Shown here: positions 45,723 through 54,513 of the stretch, piece after piece
How positions within the stretch are numbered: position 1 is the first letter of the stretch
Layout: each line of letters opens with the position of its first letter
From: an uncultured Clostridia bacterium
Lineage (GTDB): Bacteria; Bacillota; Clostridia; Oscillospirales; Ruminococcaceae
DNA: 64,000 nt
Assembly: GCA_947631455.1 (NCBI GenBank)
Contig: CANRLH010000002.1
Span: forward strand, 91,312-155,311
Direction: 5' to 3'
Notes under the pieces: model-generated
What the model saw: only the letters and a program-made list of their open reading frames with translations
The model's database searches: none
What the model was told of the DNA's origin: nothing
Position numbers and translations under genes: made by a program

Positions 45723-47186
45723 ATGATAAGTTTAAAAAAGAAAGCTTTAAGTGTGCTGACTTCGTTTGTAATGGCGGCGGCATTTGCGTTGCCTATCGTA
45801 TCCGGTGCCGAGTCTTCTGACGGTATTATGATGAAAATCACCAAGGAGAAACAGGTAGTAGATACAATGAGCTACGGTGGAAAGACCTATGAGGCAATTT
45901 ATCACCCAATCTATAACATACCATATAGTGAGGTATTTTCTGATGAAACCTATTGCTGTGCTGCCTTGGTATCAAGATTTTACAAGTCGGCTTTCGGCAT
46001 TGAAACTACCTATATGATCCCGGGAGAATATCCTCAGGCCAGCAACGCCCAGTTCGTGGAAACTGATAACCCAAAGGTTGGGGATATTTACGGAAGCTAT
46101 AATCATTGGGCGATAGTTAAGGATGTTTCCAAAACCACGATCACTCTGTTTGAGCAGAATTGGTGTTGGCTTGGCGGAGACGATGGTAAAACGACTTTTG
46201 CTCAGTATGACAGAAAGGTAGACGCAAAGGAACTTGATAAAAGTGAAAGATTTTTTACGGTAAAGGGTGCTGCCGTGCATTCGAATTCGGTTCAAGCCGT
46301 AGAAAAAATAAGCGTTGGATTAAAAAGCATAGTAAAGAACGCATTCAGGTTAGTGTTTAACAAAGCAAATGTTGACGGCTATAAAGTTTATATGAGTGAA
46401 AACGCAAACTTTAAAGACAGTAATGTCGTCAGAAACGAAGGTGCTGATAACACAACGGTGCGCTTCGACGGGCTTAAGGCGGCAAAAAAATATTACCTGA
46501 AGATTTATGGCTTCAGATACATTACAAAAGACGGAAAGACAACTGAAATTCTTTCCGAGCCTACATATCTTGAGATAATGACAGATGGAGAAACGCCGAA
46601 TGTTCCGCTTACCTATGCAAATACGACAACGTCTGCAATGCGCATACAACTTAAAAGGACAGACGCAAACGTGTATAAAGTGTGGATATGTGCTGACAAA
46701 AGCTTTTCGGATAAAAAGACCAGATACAAACGGCTTGAGGGAAATGCAAATATTGAAACCAGGTTTGACAATCTGTCTTTAAAGAGCGGTAAATATTATG
46801 TGAAAACTCAGGGGTGTAAGAAGATAAACGGAAAGTGGTATTATTCGTTACCGACTGTAACGGAGATAACTCTTGCGCCGACGCTATATAATACAAAAGT
46901 AAACACCATTGCCACATCTGAAAACGCAGTGAGAGTTGAGTTAGAAAAAAATATTTCTGCTGACGGATATAAGATATGGATCTGCAAGGACTTGAGCTTT
47001 GATTCAAGTAAAACACGCCTTATCAGGACATCATCAAATGCTAAAACCTCAAACAGATTTGACAGCCTCTCACTTAAGCATCATACATATAAACTTAAGG
47101 TGCAGACATATGCATGGCACGATAATGGCGTCAGAACGCAGGTAGTGTATTCTAAGGAAGATGTTTATGATGCAAATCTTAAATGA
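45723..47186 (+). CDS. Secreted CHAP/NlpC-like Cys-peptidase-fold protein with three FN3-like repeats
   Basis: 487 residues. A signal peptide (about 1-28) precedes a papain-like domain (about 45-175) with CCAALVSRFY (Cys78/79), NHWAIV (His128) and EQNW (Asn146), the order Cys-His-Asn of CHAP and NlpC/P60 amidases. Three related beta repeats follow (about 196-292, 296-387, 388-485), each with a YKVW-type strand, an F(D)xL turn and a YK/YxLK strand, resembling fibronectin type III. A peptidoglycan or peptide hydrolase outside the cell is likely. The ATG at 45723 is used because it starts the signal peptide; AGGGG is 11 bases upstream. Confidence 0.72.
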   Translation: MISLKKKALSVLTSFVMAAAFALPIVSGAESSDGIMMKITKEKQVVDTMSYGGKTYEAIYHPIYNIPYSEVFSDETYCCAALVSRFYKSAFGIETTYMIPGEYPQASNAQFVETDNPKVGDIYGSYNHWAIVKDVSKTTITLFEQNWCWLGGDDGKTTFAQYDRKVDAKELDKSERFFTVKGAAVHSNSVQAVEKISVGLKSIVKNAFRLVFNKANVDGYKVYMSENANFKDSNVVRNEGADNTTVRFDGLKAAKKYYLKIYGFRYITKDGKTTEILSEPTYLEIMTDGETPNVPLTYANTTTSAMRIQLKRTDANVYKVWICADKSFSDKKTRYKRLEGNANIETRFDNLSLKSGKYYVKTQGCKKINGKWYYSLPTVTEITLAPTLYNTKVNTIATSENAVRVELEKNISADGYKIWICKDLSFDSSKTRLIRTSSNAKTSNRFDSLSLKHHTYKLKVQTYAWHDNGVRTQVVYSKEDVYDANLK

Positions 47187-47252
47187 AGATGTGTAACATA
47201 AAATGCGGCCTGTCTGACTTCTGTTAGACAACGCGGCACATTGTGTTATATG

Positions 47253-47294
47253 AAAAAGCCTAAGAGCATTAAAAATGTTCTTAGGCTTTAAACG
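47253..47294. terminator. Bidirectional terminator between the CHAP-like gene and ispE
   Basis: AAAGCCTAAGA (47255-47265) with TCTTAGGCTTT (47279-47289), the stem continuing inward to a 5-base loop. A/T tracts flank both sides. Confidence 0.85.
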
Positions 47295-47304
47295 TGTAAT
47301 TTGT

Positions 47305-48183
47305 TTAATCATCAAGCAGTATTCCGTAGGGCATAGGCTCAGCAAGAGCGGCAAACGCAAACTTGCCGTCGAGATTCTTATACGCTTTTTCAGCGGTGCT
47401 TTTTCTTTTAAAAAGCCCGAAAACACAGCTTCCGCTGCCGGTCATCATAGATCCTAGCGCATCGTTTTGCATAAGCGCATTCTTAGCGTCGTCTATTACA
47501 TTTCTCGGCGTGATAAACTCAAGCACGTTAAACATATTCCTTCCAAGCTTTCTGATGTTTCCCTGAGCTATCGAATCCAAAATTTTGTCGTGTCTAAAAA
47601 CGGTGTGTATATGCATACTGTCAAAGCGCTTATATGCCACTTCTGTGGGAGACTTGGCGTCTGACTTAAGCAAAACTGCGCGAAAGTTTATCAGCGGGAT
47701 AAGTGGAGTTATCTTTTCGCCGATACCCTCACACAAAGCAGTTCCACCGCATATGCAAAACGGAACGTCAGCACCTATACGTTCGCCAAATCTCATAAGC
47801 TCCTTTCTCTTGTAACCAAGCTCGTAAAGTTCGTTTATGGCGACAAGTGTTGCCGCGGCGTCAGCGCTTCCACCGCCAAGACCTGCTGCGGCGGGAATAT
47901 TTTTTCTGATATTTATTTTTACTCCACCGGTTATCTCTTTCTCAGAACTGTCAAAAATCTTTTTTGCCGCTTTATACACGGTATTACTTTCGTCGACCGG
48001 AACGTCCTCTTTGTCGCTGGTTATGAAGATACCTTTCTCATCAACCTTTTCAAACTCAAGAACATCGTGCAGTGAGATGCTTTGCATAACCGTTTTAAGA
48101 AGATGATAACCGTCATCACGAAGTCCCGTTATGTCAAGCGAGAGATTTATCTTTGCGTATGCGTTTGCTGTTATCTTATTCAT
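47305..48183 (-). CDS. ispE: 4-(cytidine 5'-diphospho)-2-C-methyl-D-erythritol kinase
   Basis: 292 residues, GHMP kinase family, step of the MEP isoprenoid pathway. N-terminal AYAKINLSLDITGLRDDGYH, the ATP loop PAAAGLGGGSADAAA, and the C-terminal MTGSGSCVFGLF motifs are intact. The ATG overlaps the aminotransferase stop by one base, so translation is likely coupled. Confidence 0.96.
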   Translation of the reverse strand: MNKITANAYAKINLSLDITGLRDDGYHLLKTVMQSISLHDVLEFEKVDEKGIFITSDKEDVPVDESNTVYKAAKKIFDSSEKEITGGVKINIRKNIPAAAGLGGGSADAAATLVAINELYELGYKRKELMRFGERIGADVPFCICGGTALCEGIGEKITPLIPLINFRAVLLKSDAKSPTEVAYKRFDSMHIHTVFRHDKILDSIAQGNIRKLGRNMFNVLEFITPRNVIDDAKNALMQNDALGSMMTGSGSCVFGLFKRKSTAEKAYKNLDGKFAFAALAEPMPYGILLDD

Positions 48184-49364
48184 TATACTTCTCCGGACTT
48201 AAGTTCGTTTAAAAATTCGCCTATGTATTTAAGCGCAGTTTTAAGATGCTTAAGGGAATATGCATATGAAACCCGGATAAATCCCTCTCCGCTTTCGCCA
48301 AAGGCATTTCCCGGAACTACCGCGACGTTTTTTGAAAATAATAGCTTTTCACAGAACTCTTCGCTTGACAGCCCTGTTGACTTTATGCTTGGGAAAACAT
48401 AAAACGCTCCCTCCGGGGTAAAGCAGTCAAGCCCCAGCTTGTTAAAGCCGTCGACCACGTACCTGCGGCGCATATCATACTCATCACACATTTCTTTGAC
48501 ATCGCTGCGACAGGAGTTTAATGCCTTTATAGCGGCATACTGTGAAACGGTCGGGGAGGACATTATAGCGTACTGATGTATTTTCAATATCTCGCGTATC
48601 ATCTCTTTTGGTCCGCACAGATATCCAAGTCTCCAGCCGGTCATGGCAAACGCTTTTGAGAAGCCGTTTATTAAGATAGTGCGTTCTCTCATTCCCTCGA
48701 TTTCAACAATTGAAACATGGTCTCTGCCATACGTAAGCTCTGAGTATATCTCGTCTGAAAGAACGATAATATTTGTTCCTCTCAAAACCTCTGCTATCTC
48801 CTCTAAATCCTCCCTGGTCATTATTGCCCCTGTGGGATTATTAGGAAAGGGCAGAATAAGCACCTTTGTTTTTTCAGTTATCTTATCCTCAAGCTCTTGC
48901 TTTGTGAGCCTAAAATTATCCTCTGCTTTTGTTTCTATCGTTACTACCTTTCCGCCGCAAAGTTCAACTATCGGACGATAGCATACAAAGCACGGTTCCA
49001 CTATCAAAACTTCATCGCCCCGCTCGACAACTGCGCGTATTGACAGGTCTATCGCCTCAGAGCCGCCGACCGTTACGATTATCTCGTTATCAGGATCGTA
49101 CTTAGTGTGAACTCTGTCGTTTACATATTTAGAAATCTCGCCACGTAATTCAGCCAATCCGGCGTTAGCGGTGTAAAAGGTTTTTCCTCGTTCGAGTGCC
49201 GTTATCGCCGCCTGTCTTATCGGCCATGGCGTTTGAAAATCCGGCTCGCCGACCCCGAGAGAAATCGTGCCCTTTCTGGTTGCGGCAAGGTCAAAGAACT
49301 TTCTTATGCCGGAAGGTTTCATCTCGGTAGTAGCTTTGTTAATAACCTTACTGTAATCCATCAT
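48183..49364 (-). CDS. Class I/II PLP aminotransferase
   Basis: 393 residues, fold-type I. Motifs: SLGVGEPDFQTPWPIRQAA, LPFPNNPTGAIM, the PLP-lysine strand INGFSKAFAMTGWRLGYLCG and FIRVSYAYS. Members of this group act on aromatic amino acids, on methionine, or as PatA on N-acetyl-LL-diaminopimelate; the sequence alone does not decide. It directly overlaps an Lrp-family gene (four bases, ATGA), so its expression is linked to an amino-acid-sensing regulator. Confidence 0.9.
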   Translation of the reverse strand: MMDYSKVINKATTEMKPSGIRKFFDLAATRKGTISLGVGEPDFQTPWPIRQAAITALERGKTFYTANAGLAELRGEISKYVNDRVHTKYDPDNEIIVTVGGSEAIDLSIRAVVERGDEVLIVEPCFVCYRPIVELCGGKVVTIETKAEDNFRLTKQELEDKITEKTKVLILPFPNNPTGAIMTREDLEEIAEVLRGTNIIVLSDEIYSELTYGRDHVSIVEIEGMRERTILINGFSKAFAMTGWRLGYLCGPKEMIREILKIHQYAIMSSPTVSQYAAIKALNSCRSDVKEMCDEYDMRRRYVVDGFNKLGLDCFTPEGAFYVFPSIKSTGLSSEEFCEKLLFSKNVAVVPGNAFGESGEGFIRVSYAYSLKHLKTALKYIGEFLNELKSGEV

Positions 49365-49840
49365 GGGCTAATAAGACCTCTTTCATCTATTATTTCGTCG
49401 CTTAAATCAACGCCGTTGTCCTTATATTTTTTCAAAACAAAGTGTGTTGCGGTGGATAATATCCCGTCAAGAGGCGCTAAGCGCTGTGATACAAAGAGAG
49501 AAACATCAAGAAGTGTTTTTCCTTTTACCGTGACACCGAGATCATATGCGCCCGACATAAGCCACACATTTTCCACTTCGTCGTACTGTCCGACTGCTCT
49601 TGCTATTTCGTCAAAGCCGCTCTGTGCCTTGGGTGAAACCTTAAGCTCGATATATGCGGTAACGCTGTTTTCCAAAGCCGCACTTTCAGACAGTATCGTG
49701 CTGTATCCCTTTATAATGCCCTCCTGTTCAAGGCGCTCGATCTCAGAAGCTATTTCCTCTTCACTCTTTCCAAGCAATATCGCCAGCTCTGAGTTTGAAA
49801 GCCTTGCATTTCTCTTAAGAAGTTTTAACAGAGAATCCAT
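49361..49840 (-). CDS. Lrp/AsnC-family transcriptional regulator
   Basis: 159 residues. N-terminal helix-turn-helix (LLKLLKRNARLSNSELAILLG...IERLEQEGIIKGY) and C-terminal RAM ligand-binding domain (VTAYIELKVSPKAQ ... VENVWLMSGAYDLGVTVKG). It probably binds an amino acid and controls its own operon with the aminotransferase. A consensus promoter that overlaps a TTGACA-N5-TGTCAA palindrome lies just upstream, suiting autoregulation. Confidence 0.92.
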   Translation of the reverse strand: MDSLLKLLKRNARLSNSELAILLGKSEEEIASEIERLEQEGIIKGYSTILSESAALENSVTAYIELKVSPKAQSGFDEIARAVGQYDEVENVWLMSGAYDLGVTVKGKTLLDVSLFVSQRLAPLDGILSTATHFVLKKYKDNGVDLSDEIIDERGLISP

Positions 49841-49873
49841 TTATATGCCTCCCGTATTATTGTGATTTTTATA

Positions 49874-49902
49874 ATTATACTAGATTTGACAGATGGTGTC
49901 AA
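49874..49902 (-). promoter_or_regulatory. lrp promoter with palindromic operator
   Basis: On the minus strand: perfect TTGACA (49897-49902), 17-base spacer, perfect TATAAT (49874-49879). The -35 box is half of the inverted repeat TTGACA-N5-TGTCAA at 49886-49902. A repressor bound there would block the -35. ATG of lrp is about 34 bases downstream with GGGAGG. Confidence 0.85.
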
Positions 49903-49949
49903 TATCTTGTAAGAAGCTGTTATAAGATGCTTTTTAGCTTATCTGGCCG

Positions 49950-50705
49950 TTACAAACGGCTTGCAAGCTCGAATGCAATTTTAGCAGTTCTTTGCGTAAG
50001 ATCTTCAGGCATTTCGCCTAAAATCCTTGTGTCCCATTTATCCTCTGAAAGGCAGTCTGCCGTATATACAAATTGATATACCTCAACTCTCCGGAATTTT
50101 CCCACTGCCATAACCGATGCACATTCCATATCAACCGCTATGCAGCCGTCGTTTTTCCTTGCCGAAAAGTTGTTCTTTGTTTCACGGTATACGGCGTCGG
50201 TGGTCCATATCTTTGCCTTTATATGTGGTATGTGTAACTCGTCAAAAAACTTTGACAGCCTGTCGGCGGTTTCAATTTCAATATAGTCGCTTGCAGGAAG
50301 ATAATGATAGCTTGTGCCTTCGTCACGGTATGCGGCAGTAGGCACAATGTAACGGCCTGCTGCGATTTGTTGGTCAAGCGCTCCGCAGCTTCCGAAAAAC
50401 AAAATCTTCCTTGCGCCCTTAGAGATCATTTCTTCAAGCAAGCCGGCGGACGCAGCTCCTCCCAAAAGACTATGATAAAATGCAAGTTTCCTGCCGCTAT
50501 ATTCTGTGCAGTATATCGGAATTACCCTTCCGCCCGTCAGCGTGGTTATCACTGAGGAATTTACCATATCAAGCATGGCGTTCATCGTATGCTCAGAAAA
50601 AGCGGCAACTGCGACTTCTGGGAAGTCAGGGTCAAAAGAAACAACTTGGTTCGGGTTTATTATAGCTTCGCTTTTTGAATCGTAAGAATTTATAATACTG
50701 ATTAT
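49950..50705 (-). CDS. Purine/uridine nucleoside phosphorylase family protein, non-canonical start likely
   Basis: The part from the first in-frame ATG (50585) is 211 residues, with GSCGAL, the nucleobase-binding VDMECASV block and a C-terminal helix, as in family 1 phosphorylases (PNP/UdP). These cleave nucleosides with phosphate to free base and pentose-1-phosphate. The reading frame continues upstream 40 more codons without stop and keeps coding character (INSYDSKSEAIINP, FPEVAVAAFS), matching the start of such enzymes, yet it contains no ATG, GTG or TTG. AAGAGGTG at about 50710-50717 points to ATA (50703-50705) or ATC (50700-50702) as the initiator, giving about 251 residues. No promoter is seen between the purL terminator and this gene. 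Confidence 0.7.
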   Translation of the reverse strand: MISIINSYDSKSEAIINPNQVVSFDPDFPEVAVAAFSEHTMNAMLDMVNSSVITTLTGGRVIPIYCTEYSGRKLAFYHSLLGGAASAGLLEEMISKGARKILFFGSCGALDQQIAAGRYIVPTAAYRDEGTSYHYLPASDYIEIETADRLSKFFDELHIPHIKAKIWTTDAVYRETKNNFSARKNDGCIAVDMECASVMAVGKFRRVEVYQFVYTADCLSEDKWDTRILGEMPEDLTQRTAKIAFELASRL

Positions 50706-50723
50706 CGATACACCTCTTTTTTA

Positions 50724-50757
50724 TTATTAAAACAGGCTGAATGATTTTTCAGCCTGC
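50724..50757 (-). terminator. Intrinsic terminator after purL
   Basis: CAGGCTGAA/TTCAGCCTG (50733-50741 with 50748-50756), loop of 6, followed on the minus strand by TTTTAATAAT. Only a dozen bases separate the T-run from the next ribosome site. Confidence 0.85.
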
Positions 50758-50764
50758 TTTTACA

Positions 50765-53700
50765 TTACATTGTGAAGTATTTAACACCGCTTTCAAAAAT
50801 CTTCTGATCCTTTACTCCCGGAACATTTTTAGCAACACATTCGCCGATTCTTTCTGAGTGTCCCATCTTTCCGAATACTCTTCCGTCAGGAGAGGTGATT
50901 CCCTCAATAGCGTACATAGAGCAGTTTGGATTGCAGTGTATATCCATTGTCGGATCGCCGTTAAAGTCAACATACTGTGTTGCGATCTGTCCGTTTTCCG
51001 CAAGCTGTTTTATTTCTTCTTCGGTTGCTACGAATCGTCCCTCGCCGTGGGAGATAGCGATAGTGTGTATGTCACCTACATTCGTTGCGGCGAGCCATGG
51101 AGATTTATTAGAAGCTATTCTTGTGTTTACCATCTTGGATTGGTGTCTGGAAATGGTATTGAATGTAAGGGTCGGAGAATCGTCTTTCATGTCTCTTATC
51201 TCTCCGTACGGCACAAGTCCCAGCTTTATAAGTGCCTGGAAGCCATTACAGATTCCCAGCATAAGTCCGTCACGATAGGTCAAAAGCTCGTTTATAGACT
51301 GTGTAAGGCTTGGATTTCTCAAAAACGAGGTTATGAACTTTCCGCTTCCGTCCGGTTCGTCTCCGCCTGAAAATCCACCGGGCAGCATTATTATCTGAGA
51401 GTTTCTTATTCTTTTCTCCATTTCCAAAACGCTTTCCTCAATAGCCGAGGGAGTAAGATTCCTTATAACAAAGATGTCAGCTATCGCGCCTGCCTTTTCA
51501 AACACCTTAGCGGTATCGTATTCACAGTTGGTACCGGGAAATACAGGAATCAGCACCCTTGGCTTTGCAATGGGGGTTATGGGTTCCTTTCTCCTTTGAA
51601 CGGCATAACTGAACTTTTCGACCGTTTCACTATTTACACCCTTTACCTTTGTTGGAAATACAGGCTCAAGCTTTTCTTCCCAAAGCTTCTGAAGCCGTGT
51701 GATATCAAGCGTATATTTGGTAGAAATAATTTTGTATTCCTCAATCGTTTCACCAATAATGCGCTCGTCTGTTTCAGCTTCATCTGCAAGCTCAACAACA
51801 AAGCTTCCGTAGCAGGCTCTGAAAAGCTCCTTAGGTGTAAGCTCTACATTAAATTTAAAGCCTACTCTGTTTCCAAACGACATCTTAGCGATCGCCTCTG
51901 ATACGCCGCCATAGGAAACACTGTAACAGGATAAAACCTTTTTCTCTTTTATAAGCGTTTCGACCCTTTCAAATACTGATTTTACGCTGTTAAAGTCAGG
52001 ACAGCGGTTTTCATCGTATTCGGGTCTTATGAGTATAACTCTTGAGCCCGGCTTTTTAAATTCTTGTGAAACTATGTTATAGCACGAGGTCTTTGATACC
52101 GCAAACGAAACCAGCGTCGGCGGAACGTCGATCTTTTCAAAAGTACCGCTCATAGAGTCTTTTCCGCCTATTGATGCGCAGCCAAGCTCTATTTGGGCTT
52201 TATATGCACCAAGCAGTGCCGCAAACGGTTTACCCCAGCGCTGAGGATTTTCCTGAGTTCTCTCAAAATACTCCTGGAAGGTAAGCCAGCATTCTTTATA
52301 GCTTCCGCCGGTTGCGACAACCTTAGCAACCGATTCTATTACGGCTGCCATTGCGCCGTGGTAGGGGCTTTGCTCTGAAAGGAACGGGTCAAAACCCCAG
52401 CCCATAATTGAAGTTGTGGTTGTGTCTCCATGTAAAACAGGAATTTTCGCTGCCATGGCCTGTGTGGGAGTGTTTTGATATTTTCCGCCGAACGGCATAA
52501 GCACTGTTGAAGCGCCGATAGTTGAATCGAAGTACTCTACAAGCCCCTTTTGTGAGCAGATATTCAGATTTGAAATCATAGCCTCCCATTTGTCGGAGGT
52601 ATCGTCGATGACCTCATTGTTATTGAATATAGGCTCCGGTACAAAAACTGTTGTATGCTTTTCCGCACCGTTTGAATTTAGAAAATCCCGCGAAAGGTTT
52701 ACTATCTCGTTTCCCTTCCAATTCATTTTAAGGCGTAGGTCGGCAGTTACCGTGGCAACGAGTGTCGCTTCCAGATTTTCCTTGCTTGCCTCTTTCATAA
52801 ATTTCTCAACATCGCTTTTTGAGATAACTACTGCCATTCTCTCCTGCGATTCGGATATAGCGAGCTCGGTTCCGTCAAGCCCTTCGTATTTCTTGGTGAC
52901 ACAGTCAAGGTCGATCACAAGCCCGTCTGTAAGCTCACCAATAGCAACAGAAACTCCGCCAGCGCCAAAATCGTTGCAGCGCTTTATCATTTTTGTAACC
53001 TCGGGATTTCTGAAAAGGCGCTGAAGCTTTCTTTCTTCCGGTGCATTACCTTTTTGCACCTCTGCACCGCATGTTTCAAGAGACTGAAGTGTGTGTGATT
53101 TTGAAGAGCCGGTAGCTCCTCCGCAGCCGTCGCGTCCCGTCTTTCCGCCGAGCAGAATAACTACGTCGCCGACGTTAGGACGTTCACGTCTGACATTTTT
53201 CTTTGGTGCGGCCGCAATAACCGCGCCTATTTCCATTCTCTTAGCCGCATATCCCGGGTGATATATCTCGCTTACATGACCTGTTGCAAGTCCTATCTGG
53301 TTTCCGTATGAAGAATATCCCTGAGCCGCACCAACCGTTATCTTTCTCTGGGGAAGCTTTCCGACAATTGTGTCCTCAAAAGGCACTAACGGGTTAGCCG
53401 CACCGGTAACTCTCATAGCCTGATAAACATAACTTCTTCCGGAAAGTGGATCTCTTATGGCTCCGCCCAGACAGGTAGCAGCTCCGCCAAAGGGTTCTAT
53501 TTCTGTCGGGTGATTATGCGTCTCGTTTTTAAACATCAAAAGCCAGTCTTCTTCCTCACCGTTAACGTCGACCTTGATATTTACAGAGCAAGCGTTTATC
53601 TCCTCGCTTTCATCAAGAGCGTCTAAAAGCCCATCTTTTTTTAGGCGCTTTGCCCCGATGACCGCAAGATCCATAAGCGTCATCGGCTTGTCTTTTCTGC

Positions 53701-54484
53701 CTAAGTAAAGTCTGTTTCTTGTTTTCAAATAATCCTGATAGGTCTTTTCAATATACGGAGCTTTAATCTGCGCCTCGTCAATAATGGTAAGAAATGTAGT
53801 GTGACGGCAGTGATCCGACCAGTAGGTGTCGATCATTCTTATCTCGGTTATTGTCGGGTTTCTGCCCTCTTCGTCTCTGAAATAAGCCTGGCAGAATTTA
53901 ATATCGTCAAAGTCCATAGCAAGCCCCATGGAGCTTATCAGATCCTTAAGCTCTGAATCAGAGGAATATATAAAGCCGTCAATAGTATCCACTTTGTCGG
54001 GGATCGTATAATCTGCGTCAAGAGTGTTGGGCTTTTCAAGTGAAGCTTCTCTGCTTTCCACCGGATTTATGATATAGTGTTTTATTTTTTCAAGATCAAG
54101 GTCGCTTAGTTTTCCTTTGAATATATGTATCTTTGCACTTTTTACTGTTGGTCTTATTCCGCCGGTCAGAAGAGAAATACACTGAGCACAGGAATCCGCT
54201 CTCTGATCAAACTGTCCGGGAAGATACTCAACTGCAATTATGTGCTCGTCCTCTGAAAGCTTAGGAAGCTCATAATACACCTTGTCAACGCTCGGCTCTG
54301 AAAACACAACAGGCACAGCCGCATTAAAGCTTTCCTCCGTAAGGCCCTGGGCGTCATAGCGGTTTATTATTCTGATGCTTTCAAGTCCCTTGATCCCAAG
54401 AACGCTCTTAATACCACTTAAAAGAGATTCTGCCTCAACGGCAAAGCCCTGTTTTTTCTCGGCATAGATTCGATAAACTGACAT
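50765..54484 (-). CDS. purL: Phosphoribosylformylglycinamidine synthase, large single-chain type
   Basis: 1239 residues from the ATG at 54484, which follows AAAAGGAG. Fourth step of purine synthesis (FGAR to FGAM, glutamine-dependent). Order of parts: PurS-like N-terminus, linker, two AIRS/PurM-like halves (MFKNETHNHPTEIEPFGGAATCLGG, GYSSYGNQIGLATGHV, GDTTTTSIMGWGFDP, ASIGGKDSMSG), and a C-terminal class I glutamine amidotransferase with VLIPVFPGTNCEYD, GLMLGICNGFQAL (nucleophile Cys) and the late His-Glu segment. Most Gram-positive bacteria use three separate PurL, PurQ and PurS proteins; the fused form is usual in Clostridia such as this. Confidence 0.97.
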   Translation of the reverse strand: MSVYRIYAEKKQGFAVEAESLLSGIKSVLGIKGLESIRIINRYDAQGLTEESFNAAVPVVFSEPSVDKVYYELPKLSEDEHIIAVEYLPGQFDQRADSCAQCISLLTGGIRPTVKSAKIHIFKGKLSDLDLEKIKHYIINPVESREASLEKPNTLDADYTIPDKVDTIDGFIYSSDSELKDLISSMGLAMDFDDIKFCQAYFRDEEGRNPTITEIRMIDTYWSDHCRHTTFLTIIDEAQIKAPYIEKTYQDYLKTRNRLYLGRKDKPMTLMDLAVIGAKRLKKDGLLDALDESEEINACSVNIKVDVNGEEEDWLLMFKNETHNHPTEIEPFGGAATCLGGAIRDPLSGRSYVYQAMRVTGAANPLVPFEDTIVGKLPQRKITVGAAQGYSSYGNQIGLATGHVSEIYHPGYAAKRMEIGAVIAAAPKKNVRRERPNVGDVVILLGGKTGRDGCGGATGSSKSHTLQSLETCGAEVQKGNAPEERKLQRLFRNPEVTKMIKRCNDFGAGGVSVAIGELTDGLVIDLDCVTKKYEGLDGTELAISESQERMAVVISKSDVEKFMKEASKENLEATLVATVTADLRLKMNWKGNEIVNLSRDFLNSNGAEKHTTVFVPEPIFNNNEVIDDTSDKWEAMISNLNICSQKGLVEYFDSTIGASTVLMPFGGKYQNTPTQAMAAKIPVLHGDTTTTSIMGWGFDPFLSEQSPYHGAMAAVIESVAKVVATGGSYKECWLTFQEYFERTQENPQRWGKPFAALLGAYKAQIELGCASIGGKDSMSGTFEKIDVPPTLVSFAVSKTSCYNIVSQEFKKPGSRVILIRPEYDENRCPDFNSVKSVFERVETLIKEKKVLSCYSVSYGGVSEAIAKMSFGNRVGFKFNVELTPKELFRACYGSFVVELADEAETDERIIGETIEEYKIISTKYTLDITRLQKLWEEKLEPVFPTKVKGVNSETVEKFSYAVQRRKEPITPIAKPRVLIPVFPGTNCEYDTAKVFEKAGAIADIFVIRNLTPSAIEESVLEMEKRIRNSQIIMLPGGFSGGDEPDGSGKFITSFLRNPSLTQSINELLTYRDGLMLGICNGFQALIKLGLVPYGEIRDMKDDSPTLTFNTISRHQSKMVNTRIASNKSPWLAATNVGDIHTIAISHGEGRFVATEEEIKQLAENGQIATQYVDFNGDPTMDIHCNPNCSMYAIEGITSPDGRVFGKMGHSERIGECVAKNVPGVKDQKIFESGVKYFTM

Positions 54485-54513
54485 TTGTAAAAACTCCTTT
54501 TCAGCTTGAATTC

